Assembly (NCBI GenBank): GCA_023459275.1
Contig: JAEWVC010000023.1
Span: forward strand, 1-64,000
Origin: Bacillota bacterium
GTDB taxonomy: Bacteria; Bacillota; Clostridia; Christensenellales; Aristaeellaceae
DNA length: 64,000 nt
Direction: 5' to 3'
A program made the translations under genes and the position numbers. Below, piece by piece: positions 7,947 to 16,985 of this stretch. The notes below the pieces were generated by a model. It had not been told where the DNA came from. It saw only the letters and a list, made by a program, of their open reading frames with translations, and searched no databases. Within the stretch, counting starts at the first letter, position 1; the number at the start of each line of letters is the position of its first letter.

Positions 7947-9821
7947 ATGAATAAACTGGTGGCATTGTTGAAATGGGGTGGCATCAAAAGGGATATAACC
8001 TTTTTGGTGCTGTCAGGAATTACACTTATAGTAAGTCTCTTTGATCTTTTTTCGCTCCCTTTCGATGCCGCATGGGTCGCCATCGTCCTGTGCGGTTTGC
8101 CCATCATTTTGAATGCGATACTTGGCTTAATTACGGAGTTTGACATGAAGGCCGATGTGCTGGTCTCCATTGCTCTGATTGCCTCTGTTTTGATTGGCGA
8201 GCACTTTGCGGCAGGCGAAATCGCATTCATCATGGAGCTTGGAGCCTTGCTGGAGGAATTGACGGTGGCCAAGGCGCGGGCTGGCATTGAAAGGCTTGTG
8301 CATCTCACGCCGCTGACTGCCCGGAAACTGACCGGAGCGGAGGAGCAGACAGTTACGGTTGGGCAGGTCAAGGTAGGCGATATACTGCGCGTGCTTCCCG
8401 GTGAGACCATTCCAGTGGACGGGATCATTTTAAAAGGACATACCTCCATCAATGAAGCCGTGATGACGGGAGAGTCCCTGCCGGTCGATAAGGAAGCGGG
8501 CGATGCGGTTTCCAGCGGCACGGTCAATCAGTTCGGCTCCTTCGACATGGAAGCTGTCAAGGTGGGCGAAGACAGCTCAATCCAACGCATGGTCCGGCTG
8601 GTACAATCTGCGGACGCTGGAAAGGCAAAAATTGTAAGGCTCACGGACCGATGGGCTACCTGGATCGTGATCATCGCACTAAGCACAGCGGCGCTTACCT
8701 GGCTGTTCAGCGGGGAGATTATTCGCGCCGTCACCATTCTGGTGGTGTTTTGTCCATGTGCGCTGGTTCTGGCGACGCCAACCGCGATCATCGCGGGCAT
8801 TGGCAATGCCACAAAACATGGCTTTCTCGTTCGGGAAGGCGACGCTCTGGAGCGTTTGGCCACTGTGAAAAGGGTCGCCTTTGACAAGACCGGAACGCTG
8901 ACCTGCGGGACGCCGCGTGTTGCTGCCGTACAGAGCTTTTCCGGTGACTTTTCGGCGGAGGAAATGTATGCGTATGCCGCTTGTGCTGAGTCGCATTCGG
9001 AGCATCCGCTTGGTCAGGCGGTCGTTCGCTGCCACAAGGCATCCTGTCAAAACGCGATATACCAGGCGGAGCAGTTCCAGATGATTCCTGGACGCGGTAT
9101 CCGGGCGGTCGTCAAAGGGCGGGAGGTGTTAGCTGGAAATCCGGAGCTGTTATCCGGCCATCGTGTTACCATCGGCCAAGAGAATATGTCTATTGTGCAG
9201 CGTTATCAGGAGGACGGCTGCACGATCATCTTTGTAGCCGTCGATCAGAAAATTGCCGGGTTTCTCGCGCTGGCTGACACGATGCGTCCAAATGCTGTTG
9301 AGACGATTGAGCGGGTGAAAACTGCGGACGTCCTTCCCGTCCTGTTGACAGGTGATCACGCGAATGCTGCTCAGCACATTGCCGGGCAACTCCACATTTT
9401 CGAAGTGCATGCGAACTGCCTTCCAGAAGACAAGCTGAAATGGATCGACACCAACCAGCAAAATGACGAAATGGTCTGCATGGTCGGTGACGGAATCAAC
9501 GACGCGCCTGCTCTCAAGAAGGCGCATGTGGGGATTGCCATGGGTGGCGTTGGGAGCGACATCGCGGTGGATGCGGCGGACATCGCGCTGGTGAACGACG
9601 ATATCAAGGAACTCCCTCATTTGTTGCGGCTTTCAAGGAAAACCATGGCGACCATCCGGTACAATCTGATCTTTTCCATGGTGCTGAACTTCGCGGCCAT
9701 CCTGTTGGCAATGACCGGGATTCTAAACCCTGTGATGGGCGCATTGGTGCACAACGCAGGTTCGGTTCTCGTCATCATCAATTCCGCATTCTTACTGAAA
9801 TGGAGGGTTAAGGCATGGTAG
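7947..9821 (+). CDS. P1B-type heavy-metal transporting ATPase under CsoR control
   Basis: 624 residues with no N-terminal HMA domain: TGES (174-177), the transmembrane CPC site (269-271), DKTGT (313-317, phosphorylated D313), a SEHPLG nucleotide-site motif and GDGINDAP. It pumps a soft metal ion out of the cytoplasm with ATP. The CsoR operator argues for copper, yet the last membrane helix reads HNAGSVLVIINSA rather than the MxxSS of Cu pumps or the Asp-containing helix of Zn/Cd pumps, so the substrate is open. I start at 7947 because GGAGG lies five bases upstream; the ATG at 7923 is inside the operator. Its stop overlaps the next gene by seven bases. Confidence 0.88.
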   Translation: MNKLVALLKWGGIKRDITFLVLSGITLIVSLFDLFSLPFDAAWVAIVLCGLPIILNAILGLITEFDMKADVLVSIALIASVLIGEHFAAGEIAFIMELGALLEELTVAKARAGIERLVHLTPLTARKLTGAEEQTVTVGQVKVGDILRVLPGETIPVDGIILKGHTSINEAVMTGESLPVDKEAGDAVSSGTVNQFGSFDMEAVKVGEDSSIQRMVRLVQSADAGKAKIVRLTDRWATWIVIIALSTAALTWLFSGEIIRAVTILVVFCPCALVLATPTAIIAGIGNATKHGFLVREGDALERLATVKRVAFDKTGTLTCGTPRVAAVQSFSGDFSAEEMYAYAACAESHSEHPLGQAVVRCHKASCQNAIYQAEQFQMIPGRGIRAVVKGREVLAGNPELLSGHRVTIGQENMSIVQRYQEDGCTIIFVAVDQKIAGFLALADTMRPNAVETIERVKTADVLPVLLTGDHANAAQHIAGQLHIFEVHANCLPEDKLKWIDTNQQNDEMVCMVGDGINDAPALKKAHVGIAMGGVGSDIAVDAADIALVNDDIKELPHLLRLSRKTMATIRYNLIFSMVLNFAAILLAMTGILNPVMGALVHNAGSVLVIINSAFLLKWRVKAW

Positions 9822-9991
9822 TCACGATTTTGGCGTTGGTGATCGGGCTGATGATCACGGGGGCAGGCGTTTACTATTTTCTCAAAGAGAGGAACGACAC
9901 GGATTCAAGGAAAATCTACTCAATCATCGGCGCGGTAGGCGCAATCATCGTCATTGGTGCCATTGTCAAAATCATTGTGTCTGGCCAGTAG
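9815..9991 (+). CDS. 58-residue two-helix membrane protein coupled to the P1B ATPase
   Basis: Begins MVVTILALVIGLMITGAGVY and ends KIIVSGQ. Two hydrophobic stretches (about residues 2-20 and 38-55) flank a charged loop (KERNDTDSRK). Its ATG overlaps the ATPase stop by seven bases and GGAGG is eight bases upstream, so translation should be coupled. It is followed by a terminator. I do not recognise a family. The placement suggests a small accessory subunit or stabiliser of the pump (inference). Confidence 0.65.
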   Translation: MVVTILALVIGLMITGAGVYYFLKERNDTDSRKIYSIIGAVGAIIVIGAIVKIIVSGQ

Positions 9992-10058
9992 CTAAGTATC
10001 CTTCCACGGGAAGCGAAGCCAATTCCATACTCAAACTTACGAATTCGCATACAAACAA

Positions 10059-10102
10059 ATAAGCCCATAGGCGTCATATCAGAACGCCTATGGGCTTATT
10101 TA
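10059..10102. terminator. Bidirectional terminator between convergent genes
   Basis: A long perfect stem, AATAAGCCCATAGGCGT / ACGCCTATGGGCTTATT, with T-rich flanks, between the ATPase unit and the convergent nitroreductase gene. Confidence 0.85.
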
Positions 10103-10120
10103 TACCACTCTTTTGTTCCA

Positions 10121-10702
10121 TTACTGAACTCTTATAATGCGGCGTTCCTTTCGAGGTTTGGCCGTTGCTTGCGTACTCACGGGATACCCAAGCAACACAT
10201 GCATCTTCGCCTCGTATCCCTCACCGATGCCCCATGCTGCTTGAACCTGTCGGCCTCGTTCGCTGGCGAAGGTATCTTCGGCCCGGCCCACCATACAGGA
10301 GCCGATGCCAAGCGAATGTGCAGCCAACATCATATTCTCCGCCGCTACACAGCAGTCGGCGGTGCTGAAGCGCATGTCCTTCGATGCGAATAAAGTCAAT
10401 ACCGTAGGTGCGCTATAGAACCCGCTGGGAAACGTGGCGTTGTCTGCGATACTGGGCTGATCCCTGGAGATGTTTCCCTCACACACCATGCCGTTGTATG
10501 CAGCTTTGTTAATCTGACCCAATTCTCCATTGAGCTGCGCATTCTGGCTGACGGCGATCACCGCAGATTGTCGGCTTCCGGCGTTAGGTGCGTACAGCCC
10601 GGCGCGCAGGATGGCGTCCAATTCTTCTTCGGTGATTTGTTCCGAACGGTATCTGCGGATGCTCCGCCGCTCCAGGATACACTTGATAACTTCGTTCATC
10701 AT
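10121..10702 (-). CDS. Nitroreductase-family flavoprotein
   Basis: About 193 residues with the FMN-binding opening ERRSIRRY and the LYAPNAGSRQ segment, plus the C-terminal GYP motif (HVLLGYP). Such FMN enzymes reduce nitroaromatics, quinones or related compounds with NAD(P)H in the cytoplasm. The first ATG pair (10702 and 10699) follows GGAGG; either could be the start. The gene diverges from an HxlR regulator, a common pairing in which the regulator senses electrophiles and controls the reductase. The exact substrate cannot be told. Confidence 0.88.
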   Translation of the reverse strand: MMNEVIKCILERRSIRRYRSEQITEEELDAILRAGLYAPNAGSRQSAVIAVSQNAQLNGELGQINKAAYNGMVCEGNISRDQPSIADNATFPSGFYSAPTVLTLFASKDMRFSTADCCVAAENMMLAAHSLGIGSCMVGRAEDTFASERGRQVQAAWGIGEGYEAKMHVLLGYPVSTQATAKPRKERRIIRVQ

Positions 10703-10930
10703 ACTACCTCCGGTCATGACCTTCGTCCATGGCGACCTTCATTGTGACCTTTCTAATCGCTGACAACAGTATAGCAATTTTCACTCTTCTCCAAAAGTAC
10801 GCACCTTTTTGTAACCATTGATTCGCATATGGATGCGGCGAAACAAATGATTTTCACGCCGCAATGTGTTATAATCTTAAGAAACCGTTGGTTTGAGCAT
10901 CCATTTGTCCGCTGGAATGAGAGGAAGAAC

Positions 10931-11266
10931 ATGATAGCAAAGAAGGATTTACCGGCTTGTCCCGTGGCAACCACGGTGGACATTATCGGCAGCAAGTGGA
11001 AATTGCTAATTCTCCGGAACATCCTTGCCGAGCCTAAGCGATTCGGAGAATTGCAACGCGCCCTTGAGGGGATCAGCCAGAAGGTGCTGACAGAGAGCCT
11101 CCGGGACATGGAGCAGGCCGGAATCCTGACAAGGACCGCATACCCGGAGGTTCCACCTCGTGTAGAATACGGTTTGAGCGAACTGGGCGAGACTTTGCGT
11201 CCCATCATCCAGGAGATGGAGAAGTGGGGAAAAAACTACATAATCAAAACCGCGCAATCTGACTAG
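10931..11266 (+). CDS. HxlR-family winged-helix regulator
   Basis: 111 residues with the HxlR core: CPV near the N terminus (C10), GSKWKLLILRNIL, RFGELQRAL, ISQKVLTESLRDMEQAGIL, and VPPRVEYGLSELGETL. The single N-terminal Cys matches the redox/electrophile-sensing Cys of YodB and HypR in Bacillus. The start at 10931 follows GAGGAAG; the longer frame from 10829 has no ribosome site. It is divergent from the nitroreductase gene, which it probably controls (inference). Confidence 0.88.
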   Translation: MIAKKDLPACPVATTVDIIGSKWKLLILRNILAEPKRFGELQRALEGISQKVLTESLRDMEQAGILTRTAYPEVPPRVEYGLSELGETLRPIIQEMEKWGKNYIIKTAQSD

Positions 11267-11289
11267 GATGCTCCACGCTCGGTATATCG

Positions 11290-11352
11290 GATTCCTCCTT
11301 GAAAGTTATGTTTGGCGTGGTCACAGCTTAGCGATTAAACATCCCCATTAAA
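11290..11352 (-). promoter_or_regulatory. Orphan copy of the recurring promoter-leader
   Basis: On the minus strand TAAGCT (11325-11330), then TGTGACCACGCC and AAGGAGGAAT, nearly identical to leader copy 2. It faces the 3' end of the plus-strand HxlR gene and no reading frame follows. The -35 position is poor (TTTAAT). This looks like the abandoned leader of a lost cargo gene. Confidence 0.55.
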
Positions 11353-11370
11353 CCAGAAAAACATCCAGAA

Positions 11371-11405
11371 AAAGTTCCCGGCAGCGGTATACTGCCGGGA
11401 ACGAA
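11371..11405 (-). terminator. Terminator of the L,D-transpeptidase gene
   Basis: GTTCCCGGCAG / CTGCCGGGAAC stem, followed on the minus strand by TTTTTC. It is related in sequence to the hairpin at 1633-1664. Confidence 0.8.
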
Positions 11406-11447
11406 AGGTATTGTAGATTTTAGACCGGGAATGAAAGCTTGGGTTGT

Positions 11448-12986
11448 TTACTCCTGCTTGGTTGCACCACCGGGAGCCGGTGTCGGTGAAACTTGCACTA
11501 TAGGCGTAGGCAGCACATCCGCATATAGCGTAGTCTGTGTCTTTTTGCCAGCTACACCGTCTGCTGTTAGGCCGTTGGCCTTTTGGAAAGCCTTAACAGC
11601 TTTTTGTGTGCCTCCATAATAACCGCCGGTAACAGTGCCTGTGTAGTAGCCCAATTCCTTCAGCTTCATTTGCAGCCAGTACACATCCTCTCCCTTATCC
11701 CCTTTGTTCAACGAGCGGAAAGGCTGGGGCGGCTGCAGCGTATTGTCATACGCGGGAGGCGGAGTAGGAGCCGGAGTGGACTTGGGCAGCATTTTGCTTC
11801 GGTCAAGCGGCGCGGGTTTTAAAGACTGAGTGAGCTCCGGATCGGAGGGGAGCTTTTCTGTGATCGTGACAACTGTGCCTTTGAGCGCGTTCTCATAAAG
11901 CCATTTTGCATCATCCACCAACAGGCGAATGCAGCCATGGGACACTCGGCTCCCCAACTCCCGATAAGAGCTTTCTATCAGATCCATCTTGTTTTGTGTA
12001 TTATAAAGCAAGGAATGGAAGCCGATGCCGTTGACAATAGGCAGCCAATACTGTACATACACTTGAAATTTGGGGAACAGGGGAAAACGGGAACGATAGG
12101 AGCCAAGCTTCCAGGTCCCTACATCACTGGGTGTTGCCTTGGTACCGGTGGAGGTAATCATCTGCCGGACCACCTTGGTATATTCATTGTTTTCATCCAG
12201 GCCATAGACTGTGATCACCTGATTGGTTACGTCCACGGTGATGGAATATGGCATAGGCGTGGGAGCTGGAGTGGGCCTGGGCGTGGCGGCAGCATCCAGC
12301 GTTTCTTGGCTATTGAACATCATGTTCCATGTTTTTTCGCCGGTTACTCCATCTGCCGAAAGGCCGTTATTCTTTTGAAACGCAGTCACAGCCGCTTTGG
12401 TTTCATTTGAGTAACGTCCGGTTATTTCACCCTTGTAATATCCAAGCTCAACAAGCCTCGCCTGCAGTTGGTTGACTTTTTCGCCGGAGGATCCTTTTTG
12501 CAATTGCTTGGTATATGCAATGCTTTCAGGGGTGGGTGTGGCTGCCTCATTCTTGGCATCAGAATCAACTGACTGCGTGGTGGTTGGTGCAGGCGTAGGC
12601 GTGGGGACCGGTGTCAGCGAAGGAGGGGCGGCGGAAACAGAAGCATTTTTCGGCAAAGCCTTGCTTGTATCAAACAAAAGCTCTTGTGTACTTACGTCGG
12701 CTTTTCCTGTTACAGCCAATCCATTTTTTTGCTGAAAATCGGATATGGCATAATATGAGCCGTCCAGATAATTGCCGCTGATTTTGCCGTTGTAATAACC
12801 AAGTTCCGTGAGCCTGCTCTGCAGTACCTTCACATCTTCGCCCGAATCACCTTTCTCCAGGGAACGGTATTTTCCGGAGTAGACTTCGGTCTGTTTTACT
12901 GTGAAGGCAGTATTGTCTTCAGCCAGTGCGTATACTATACCCAACGCCAGAACACCTATCAAGAGCCAAGCAATGATTTTTTGCAT
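11448..12986 (-). CDS. L,D-transpeptidase (YkuD) with three PG_binding_1 repeats
   Basis: 512 residues: signal peptide 1-22, PG_binding_1 (about 42-105), a Pro/Thr linker, PG_binding_1 (about 163-228), a YkuD domain with the canonical SHGCIRL active site, another Pro-rich linker, and a third PG_binding_1 near 425-490. YkuD enzymes form 3-3 crosslinks or attach proteins to peptidoglycan, using the Cys of SHGC, outside the membrane. GAGGTG lies upstream of the ATG. The same strand carries several related wall genes, each with its own terminator, so they appear to be separate units. Confidence 0.92.
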   Translation of the reverse strand: MQKIIAWLLIGVLALGIVYALAEDNTAFTVKQTEVYSGKYRSLEKGDSGEDVKVLQSRLTELGYYNGKISGNYLDGSYYAISDFQQKNGLAVTGKADVSTQELLFDTSKALPKNASVSAAPPSLTPVPTPTPAPTTTQSVDSDAKNEAATPTPESIAYTKQLQKGSSGEKVNQLQARLVELGYYKGEITGRYSNETKAAVTAFQKNNGLSADGVTGEKTWNMMFNSQETLDAAATPRPTPAPTPMPYSITVDVTNQVITVYGLDENNEYTKVVRQMITSTGTKATPSDVGTWKLGSYRSRFPLFPKFQVYVQYWLPIVNGIGFHSLLYNTQNKMDLIESSYRELGSRVSHGCIRLLVDDAKWLYENALKGTVVTITEKLPSDPELTQSLKPAPLDRSKMLPKSTPAPTPPPAYDNTLQPPQPFRSLNKGDKGEDVYWLQMKLKELGYYTGTVTGGYYGGTQKAVKAFQKANGLTADGVAGKKTQTTLYADVLPTPIVQVSPTPAPGGATKQE

Positions 12987-13374
12987 GAAGCACCTCTGTT
13001 CTCATATTTATGAAAATATTAGCTTGTATTATTTTAACGCACAAAGACCGCGGTTAGTTCCCATGAATATATTTGGAATTCTTTCCATTCCCGCATTCGG
13101 GTTGTATGTTTTTACATGTCAGTATCGACAAAATGCCCACACATTGATGATATAGATTTTCCAGGACGGATACTCATTCGGAGTATACAGGAAAAGCCTT
13201 CCCGGCAGGTGTTATTCACTTTTCCTGCCGGGAAGGCTGCATATTTAGCTCAAGCAGCTTATACTCAAAAGGTGTGGAGCATAAACTCGTTATCAGTAAT
13301 TCAGGGATGGATGAGGGCGCATTTGTGTCCACCCGGCTGGCGAAACTATGAGAAGTCAACTCAACCGTTGGACA
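12987..13374. other. Intergenic region between wall-protein genes
   Basis: 388 bases holding the upstream region of the L,D-transpeptidase gene, the strong hairpin at 13193-13240, and 135 bases beyond it in which I see nothing. Confidence 0.5.
13193..13240 (-). terminator. Strong terminator hairpin
   Basis: AGCCTTCCCGGCAGG / CCTGCCGGGAAGGCT, about 14 paired bases, with TTTT after it on the minus strand, about 135 bases past the stop of the 874-residue wall protein. Confidence 0.75.
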
Positions 13375-15999
13375 TTACTTAATCATGTTTTGTGTTACCT
13401 GCCATCCTGCATCTATAGCCTTTTGATGTGATGTGGCATAAGGACCGATGGAAGCAACTTGAGCCTGCGTCCTGGGGAAGTGAATGCAAATATGCCCTGG
13501 GAAGTTATTGGTGGTGTTATGTTCCACACCATGCGGATTGGCGAAGGTAGACGCCATGTAAACTCGCCCATCACTGAATACTACCCAAACAGGTTTGGGC
13601 GTCCATGTATACTTCCCGCCAAAAATCTGAAGCATGATTGACGTATCCGCCGCCGTGGAAGGTTCGCTTTCAGCATGGTTTCCGAAGCTGAACATATTAA
13701 CCTTCCAGCTTAGGCCTGTGCTGTAGTCATACACCGTAGCGTCGGGATATTTCTTCGCATGTGCCCGGATTTCCGTATACCAGTTGGCATACCGGACCTG
13801 GGATGGCTTAGGGGCAGTAATCAAAACCGGAGCGGTAGGCTTGGGGGTAGCAGCAGCGCCAGGTACCGTCGGTGCAGGCTTGGCAGTGGAATTGTTCATC
13901 AAGGACAACGTTTTGTCACCGGCAACACCGTCTGAAGGAAGGCCATTGTTCGCCTGGAAAGCCTTGAGGGCCAAGTAGGTATTGCTGCCGAATATGCCAT
14001 CTGCCCTATCACTTAAGTATCCGAGGTCTATCAGATTCTCCTGCATAATCCTGACCGTATCATTTTTATCACCTTGCCTGAGAATGGTGGGCATAGGCGA
14101 CGTGGCGGCGGCAGGAGCGGCGGTAGCAGCCGTGGAATACAGCATGCTTAATGTGGCAGCGCCTGCTACACCGTCCGCCTTCAGGCCATTTATCTCCTGG
14201 AATGCCTTAACAGCTTCTGCTGTCATACCGCCGAAGTTGCTATCTGCTTCACCCGAAAGGTAGCCAAGCTGAATAAGCCGCTGCTGTAAGGCTCTCACTT
14301 CATTCCCTGAGTCGCCTTGCCTTAGCGTACTGAGCGCCGGAGTCGGCGTAGGCACGGGGGTGGGCGTAGGTATAAACAGGGAACCCGGTATAGCACTTTC
14401 ACTATAGAGCGCCTTCTGGGTCTCATAGCCTGCAATGCCATCCGCTTTCAGCCCATTGTTTTTTTGAAATGCCCGTACAGCGTCCCGGTCAGCCGCTTTG
14501 TAATCGCTATCCAATTTGGATGTGTAGTAGCCCAGTTCTGTAAGACGCTTCTGCAGGTTCAATACAACAGCGCCCCTGGTACCCATCTGAATCACGATGG
14601 CGTTTTCTTCCGTGAGAGGTGTAGTAGCGGGAACGGGCGCAACCTCTCCCTCTGCCGGCAATGCCGCATTGGAGAACAATACGTTTTGCGTGCTGGCTCC
14701 CGCCACACCATCCTGGGTCAAGCCGTGGCGTTTCTGAAAAGCAATCAATGCCTCAGCACTGGCGCGGCCAAACTTGCCATCCGCAGAACCCTTTAAATAA
14801 CCCAGTTCTTTCAGACGTCTTTGTACTGTTTTTGCCGCCTCACCCTGGTCCCCCTGACGGACAGTAGTCCCCGGTGCGGCGATGGCGTCGCTAGGAGCAG
14901 GTGTAGGTGTAAATACCGCATTTTGGGGCAGGGCATCGGTACCGAATATCTTGGTGCGTGTGGAACTTCCCGCCAGACCATCAGCCGTCAGCCCGTTCAT
15001 TTTCTGAAAAGATTTCACTGCCGATATGGTGGCCTTATCGTAAACGGCACTTAGTATGCCCGTATAATAGCCCATGGAGCGGAGCCGGTCCTGCAGCTCA
15101 TACACAGCATCGCCTGTATTTCCTTCCCGCATAGTCGCGCCGGGCAGAGGCGATAAAGTCATAACCTTGACTGATTTCCCATTGGCATTCTTGGTCTTGC
15201 TATCATAAATCAACGTCTGAAAAATGGCATCCGCTATGCCTGTTTCAGACAAACCATTCATTCTTTGACAGTTCTTTACCGCCGTTTCTGTTTTGCCTCC
15301 AAATTCCCCATCCGCTGTGTCATCAAGGTAATTGAGTTCTATCAAGGCCTGCTGCAATGCTTTGACCTCTTGCCCGGTTGAACCCCTGCCTAAAGTACTG
15401 TAGGCGCTGTTGGCATCCACCGATTGTGATGTAGGCGCAGGTGTAGCAAGCGTGCGTACATTTACATATTCAGCCATCATATAGCCGCCGATGCCATTGT
15501 AACGCACCTTCAGATATTCTCCACGCTCCCCTTCCACAGTAATCTCGACACCTGATTCCAGCCGCTCCAGCACGACAGAGGTGGAAGAGGGAGATCTGCG
15601 CAGATTCACCTTATCACTGGTTGTTGTCTGATATGGAAAATCTGTTACCGTGCTCCCGGAAGAGGGGCTTTCGGGCTTGGAGGCCGCCGCAGGTGCCTCT
15701 GCCGCTGATGCTGAGCCTATATACTGTTTCAAGATATAACCGGTGCGGTTATTGTAAGACACCTTATAATAACTTCCGGACTCCCCCAGTACCGATAGAC
15801 TTTCACCCTGTTCCAGCCTTTCCAGCACAACAGAATCACTGCGAGGACTACGGCGCATATTGACTTTTTCATTGGTGGTATCGGAATATGGATATGTGGA
15901 AGCATGGGCTAGAGAGGAATATAGATTCACCAATAGCAGGATAACCAGAAAAAGGGCAGCCTGTTTCCGAAGTACAGTTTTCCTGTAGTTCCTGCGCAT
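13375..15999 (-). CDS. Large secreted SH3b / six-repeat PG_binding_1 protein with Cys/His C-terminal domain
   Basis: 874 residues: a signal-anchor-like N terminus, two SH3b domains (about residues 40-95 and 120-180), six PG_binding_1 repeats separated by Pro/Thr/Ala linkers, and a C-terminal domain of about 150 residues homologous to the end of the 5680-7209 protein. Its signature HGVEHNTTNNFPGHICIHF places H823, H836, C838 and H840. It probably binds the wall and may act as a transferase or hydrolase through that Cys (inference). GGAGG lies seven bases before the ATG at 15999. The repeat number (six against four) suggests expansion by repeat duplication. Confidence 0.85.
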   Translation of the reverse strand: MRRNYRKTVLRKQAALFLVILLLVNLYSSLAHASTYPYSDTTNEKVNMRRSPRSDSVVLERLEQGESLSVLGESGSYYKVSYNNRTGYILKQYIGSASAAEAPAAASKPESPSSGSTVTDFPYQTTTSDKVNLRRSPSSTSVVLERLESGVEITVEGERGEYLKVRYNGIGGYMMAEYVNVRTLATPAPTSQSVDANSAYSTLGRGSTGQEVKALQQALIELNYLDDTADGEFGGKTETAVKNCQRMNGLSETGIADAIFQTLIYDSKTKNANGKSVKVMTLSPLPGATMREGNTGDAVYELQDRLRSMGYYTGILSAVYDKATISAVKSFQKMNGLTADGLAGSSTRTKIFGTDALPQNAVFTPTPAPSDAIAAPGTTVRQGDQGEAAKTVQRRLKELGYLKGSADGKFGRASAEALIAFQKRHGLTQDGVAGASTQNVLFSNAALPAEGEVAPVPATTPLTEENAIVIQMGTRGAVVLNLQKRLTELGYYTSKLDSDYKAADRDAVRAFQKNNGLKADGIAGYETQKALYSESAIPGSLFIPTPTPVPTPTPALSTLRQGDSGNEVRALQQRLIQLGYLSGEADSNFGGMTAEAVKAFQEINGLKADGVAGAATLSMLYSTAATAAPAAATSPMPTILRQGDKNDTVRIMQENLIDLGYLSDRADGIFGSNTYLALKAFQANNGLPSDGVAGDKTLSLMNNSTAKPAPTVPGAAATPKPTAPVLITAPKPSQVRYANWYTEIRAHAKKYPDATVYDYSTGLSWKVNMFSFGNHAESEPSTAADTSIMLQIFGGKYTWTPKPVWVVFSDGRVYMASTFANPHGVEHNTTNNFPGHICIHFPRTQAQVASIGPYATSHQKAIDAGWQVTQNMIK

Positions 16000-16259
16000 G
16001 AACAAACCTCCGCTCAACTGTTACGTCAGCTTGCTCATTCTATTACAAAATAGTTTCAAAATCAAGTGTGAGCTTTAACATTCAAACAATGTTTACAATT
16101 TACCAAATTTATTCCATCTTCCAACCGTCACAATTGGGAGTGCTTTTTATACCCCAAACACGGTGTCTGATCATGTGATTGGTCGAATAACATTTTGAAT
16201 AACAACAAGCAAAACGGCTACCGGTAACAGTATATAGATTCATGTGCAAGCTGCTGTAA

Positions 16260-16637
16260 TTAGTCTTGGTCGTCCCCGTATTTTTCTCTGATATGCTCCA
16301 GACCCATTTCGAAAATTTGCTTGATATGCTCATCCACCAGGGAATAGAATACAACCTTGCCTTCCCGGCGGTTTTTTACAAGGTGCTCTTGCCTGAGCAG
16401 GCGAAGCTGATGGGAAATGGCGGATTTGGTCATGCCCAGCAAAACCGCCAGGTCGCAAACGCACATCTCGCTTTCATCTAGTGCCCAAATGATTTTGGAC
16501 CTGGTGCTGTCACCCAATATCTTAAAAAAATCGGACAGGTCATACAACTCATTTTCATCAGGCATTTTCTTTCTGACAGCTTCAACGATTTCGGCGTGGA
16601 TCACATCGCAATCAAAACTCGTATCTTCCCTTTTCAT
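16260..16637 (-). CDS. ArsR/SmtB-family metal-sensing repressor of the cad operon
   Basis: 125 residues with the winged helix CVCDLAVLLGMTKSAISHQL. The C-terminal helix carries D-x-H-x10-H-x2-E (DEH...HIRE), the alpha-5 zinc site of SmtB/CzrA. The CVC pair in the DNA-reading segment could add an ArsR/CadC-type site. Metal binding should release DNA. GGAGG lies eight bases before the ATG at 16637. The gene diverges from the HMA-ATPase operon, whose promoter carries the palindromic operator at 16915-16932. Zinc or cadmium is the expected signal. Confidence 0.9.
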   Translation of the reverse strand: MKREDTSFDCDVIHAEIVEAVRKKMPDENELYDLSDFFKILGDSTRSKIIWALDESEMCVCDLAVLLGMTKSAISHQLRLLRQEHLVKNRREGKVVFYSLVDEHIKQIFEMGLEHIREKYGDDQD

Positions 16638-16875
16638 ACGGATCGCCTCCATTGCGGTATATGTTTATTGCGGTAAAGCTGACAAAGCGGCAGTTGCGCA
16701 TTGTCACGGGATAATCTCCGGCAGGGATATTTCGCAGAACCCGTTTGCCCATGATTATTTTATCATAAAACTGGCACTTTTTAAATATTTCATTGGCATT
16801 TCCCGAAACAAGCCAAGCTTGACACGTTAAAGAAAACTTTTTCAAGAATGGAACTAAAAAAATTCTGAAAAGCGC

Positions 16876-16932
16876 TTGACAGTTGAGCGCGTATTCAACT
16901 ATAATAAAATTACGGTTGATCAATTGATCAAC
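16876..16932 (+). promoter_or_regulatory. cad operon promoter with ArsR-type operators
   Basis: TTGACA (16876-16881), 18 bases, TATAAT (16900-16905). The spacer holds GTTGA-n8-TTCAAC, and just downstream is the perfect palindrome GTTGATCAATTGATCAAC (16915-16932). A nearly identical arrangement precedes the second ArsR gene on the minus strand at 31860-31910. Confidence 0.8.
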
Positions 16933-16985
16933 ACTTATCATCATAAAAGCCCGGCATTCTCAAATAAAAGACAGGAGGCTATCAC

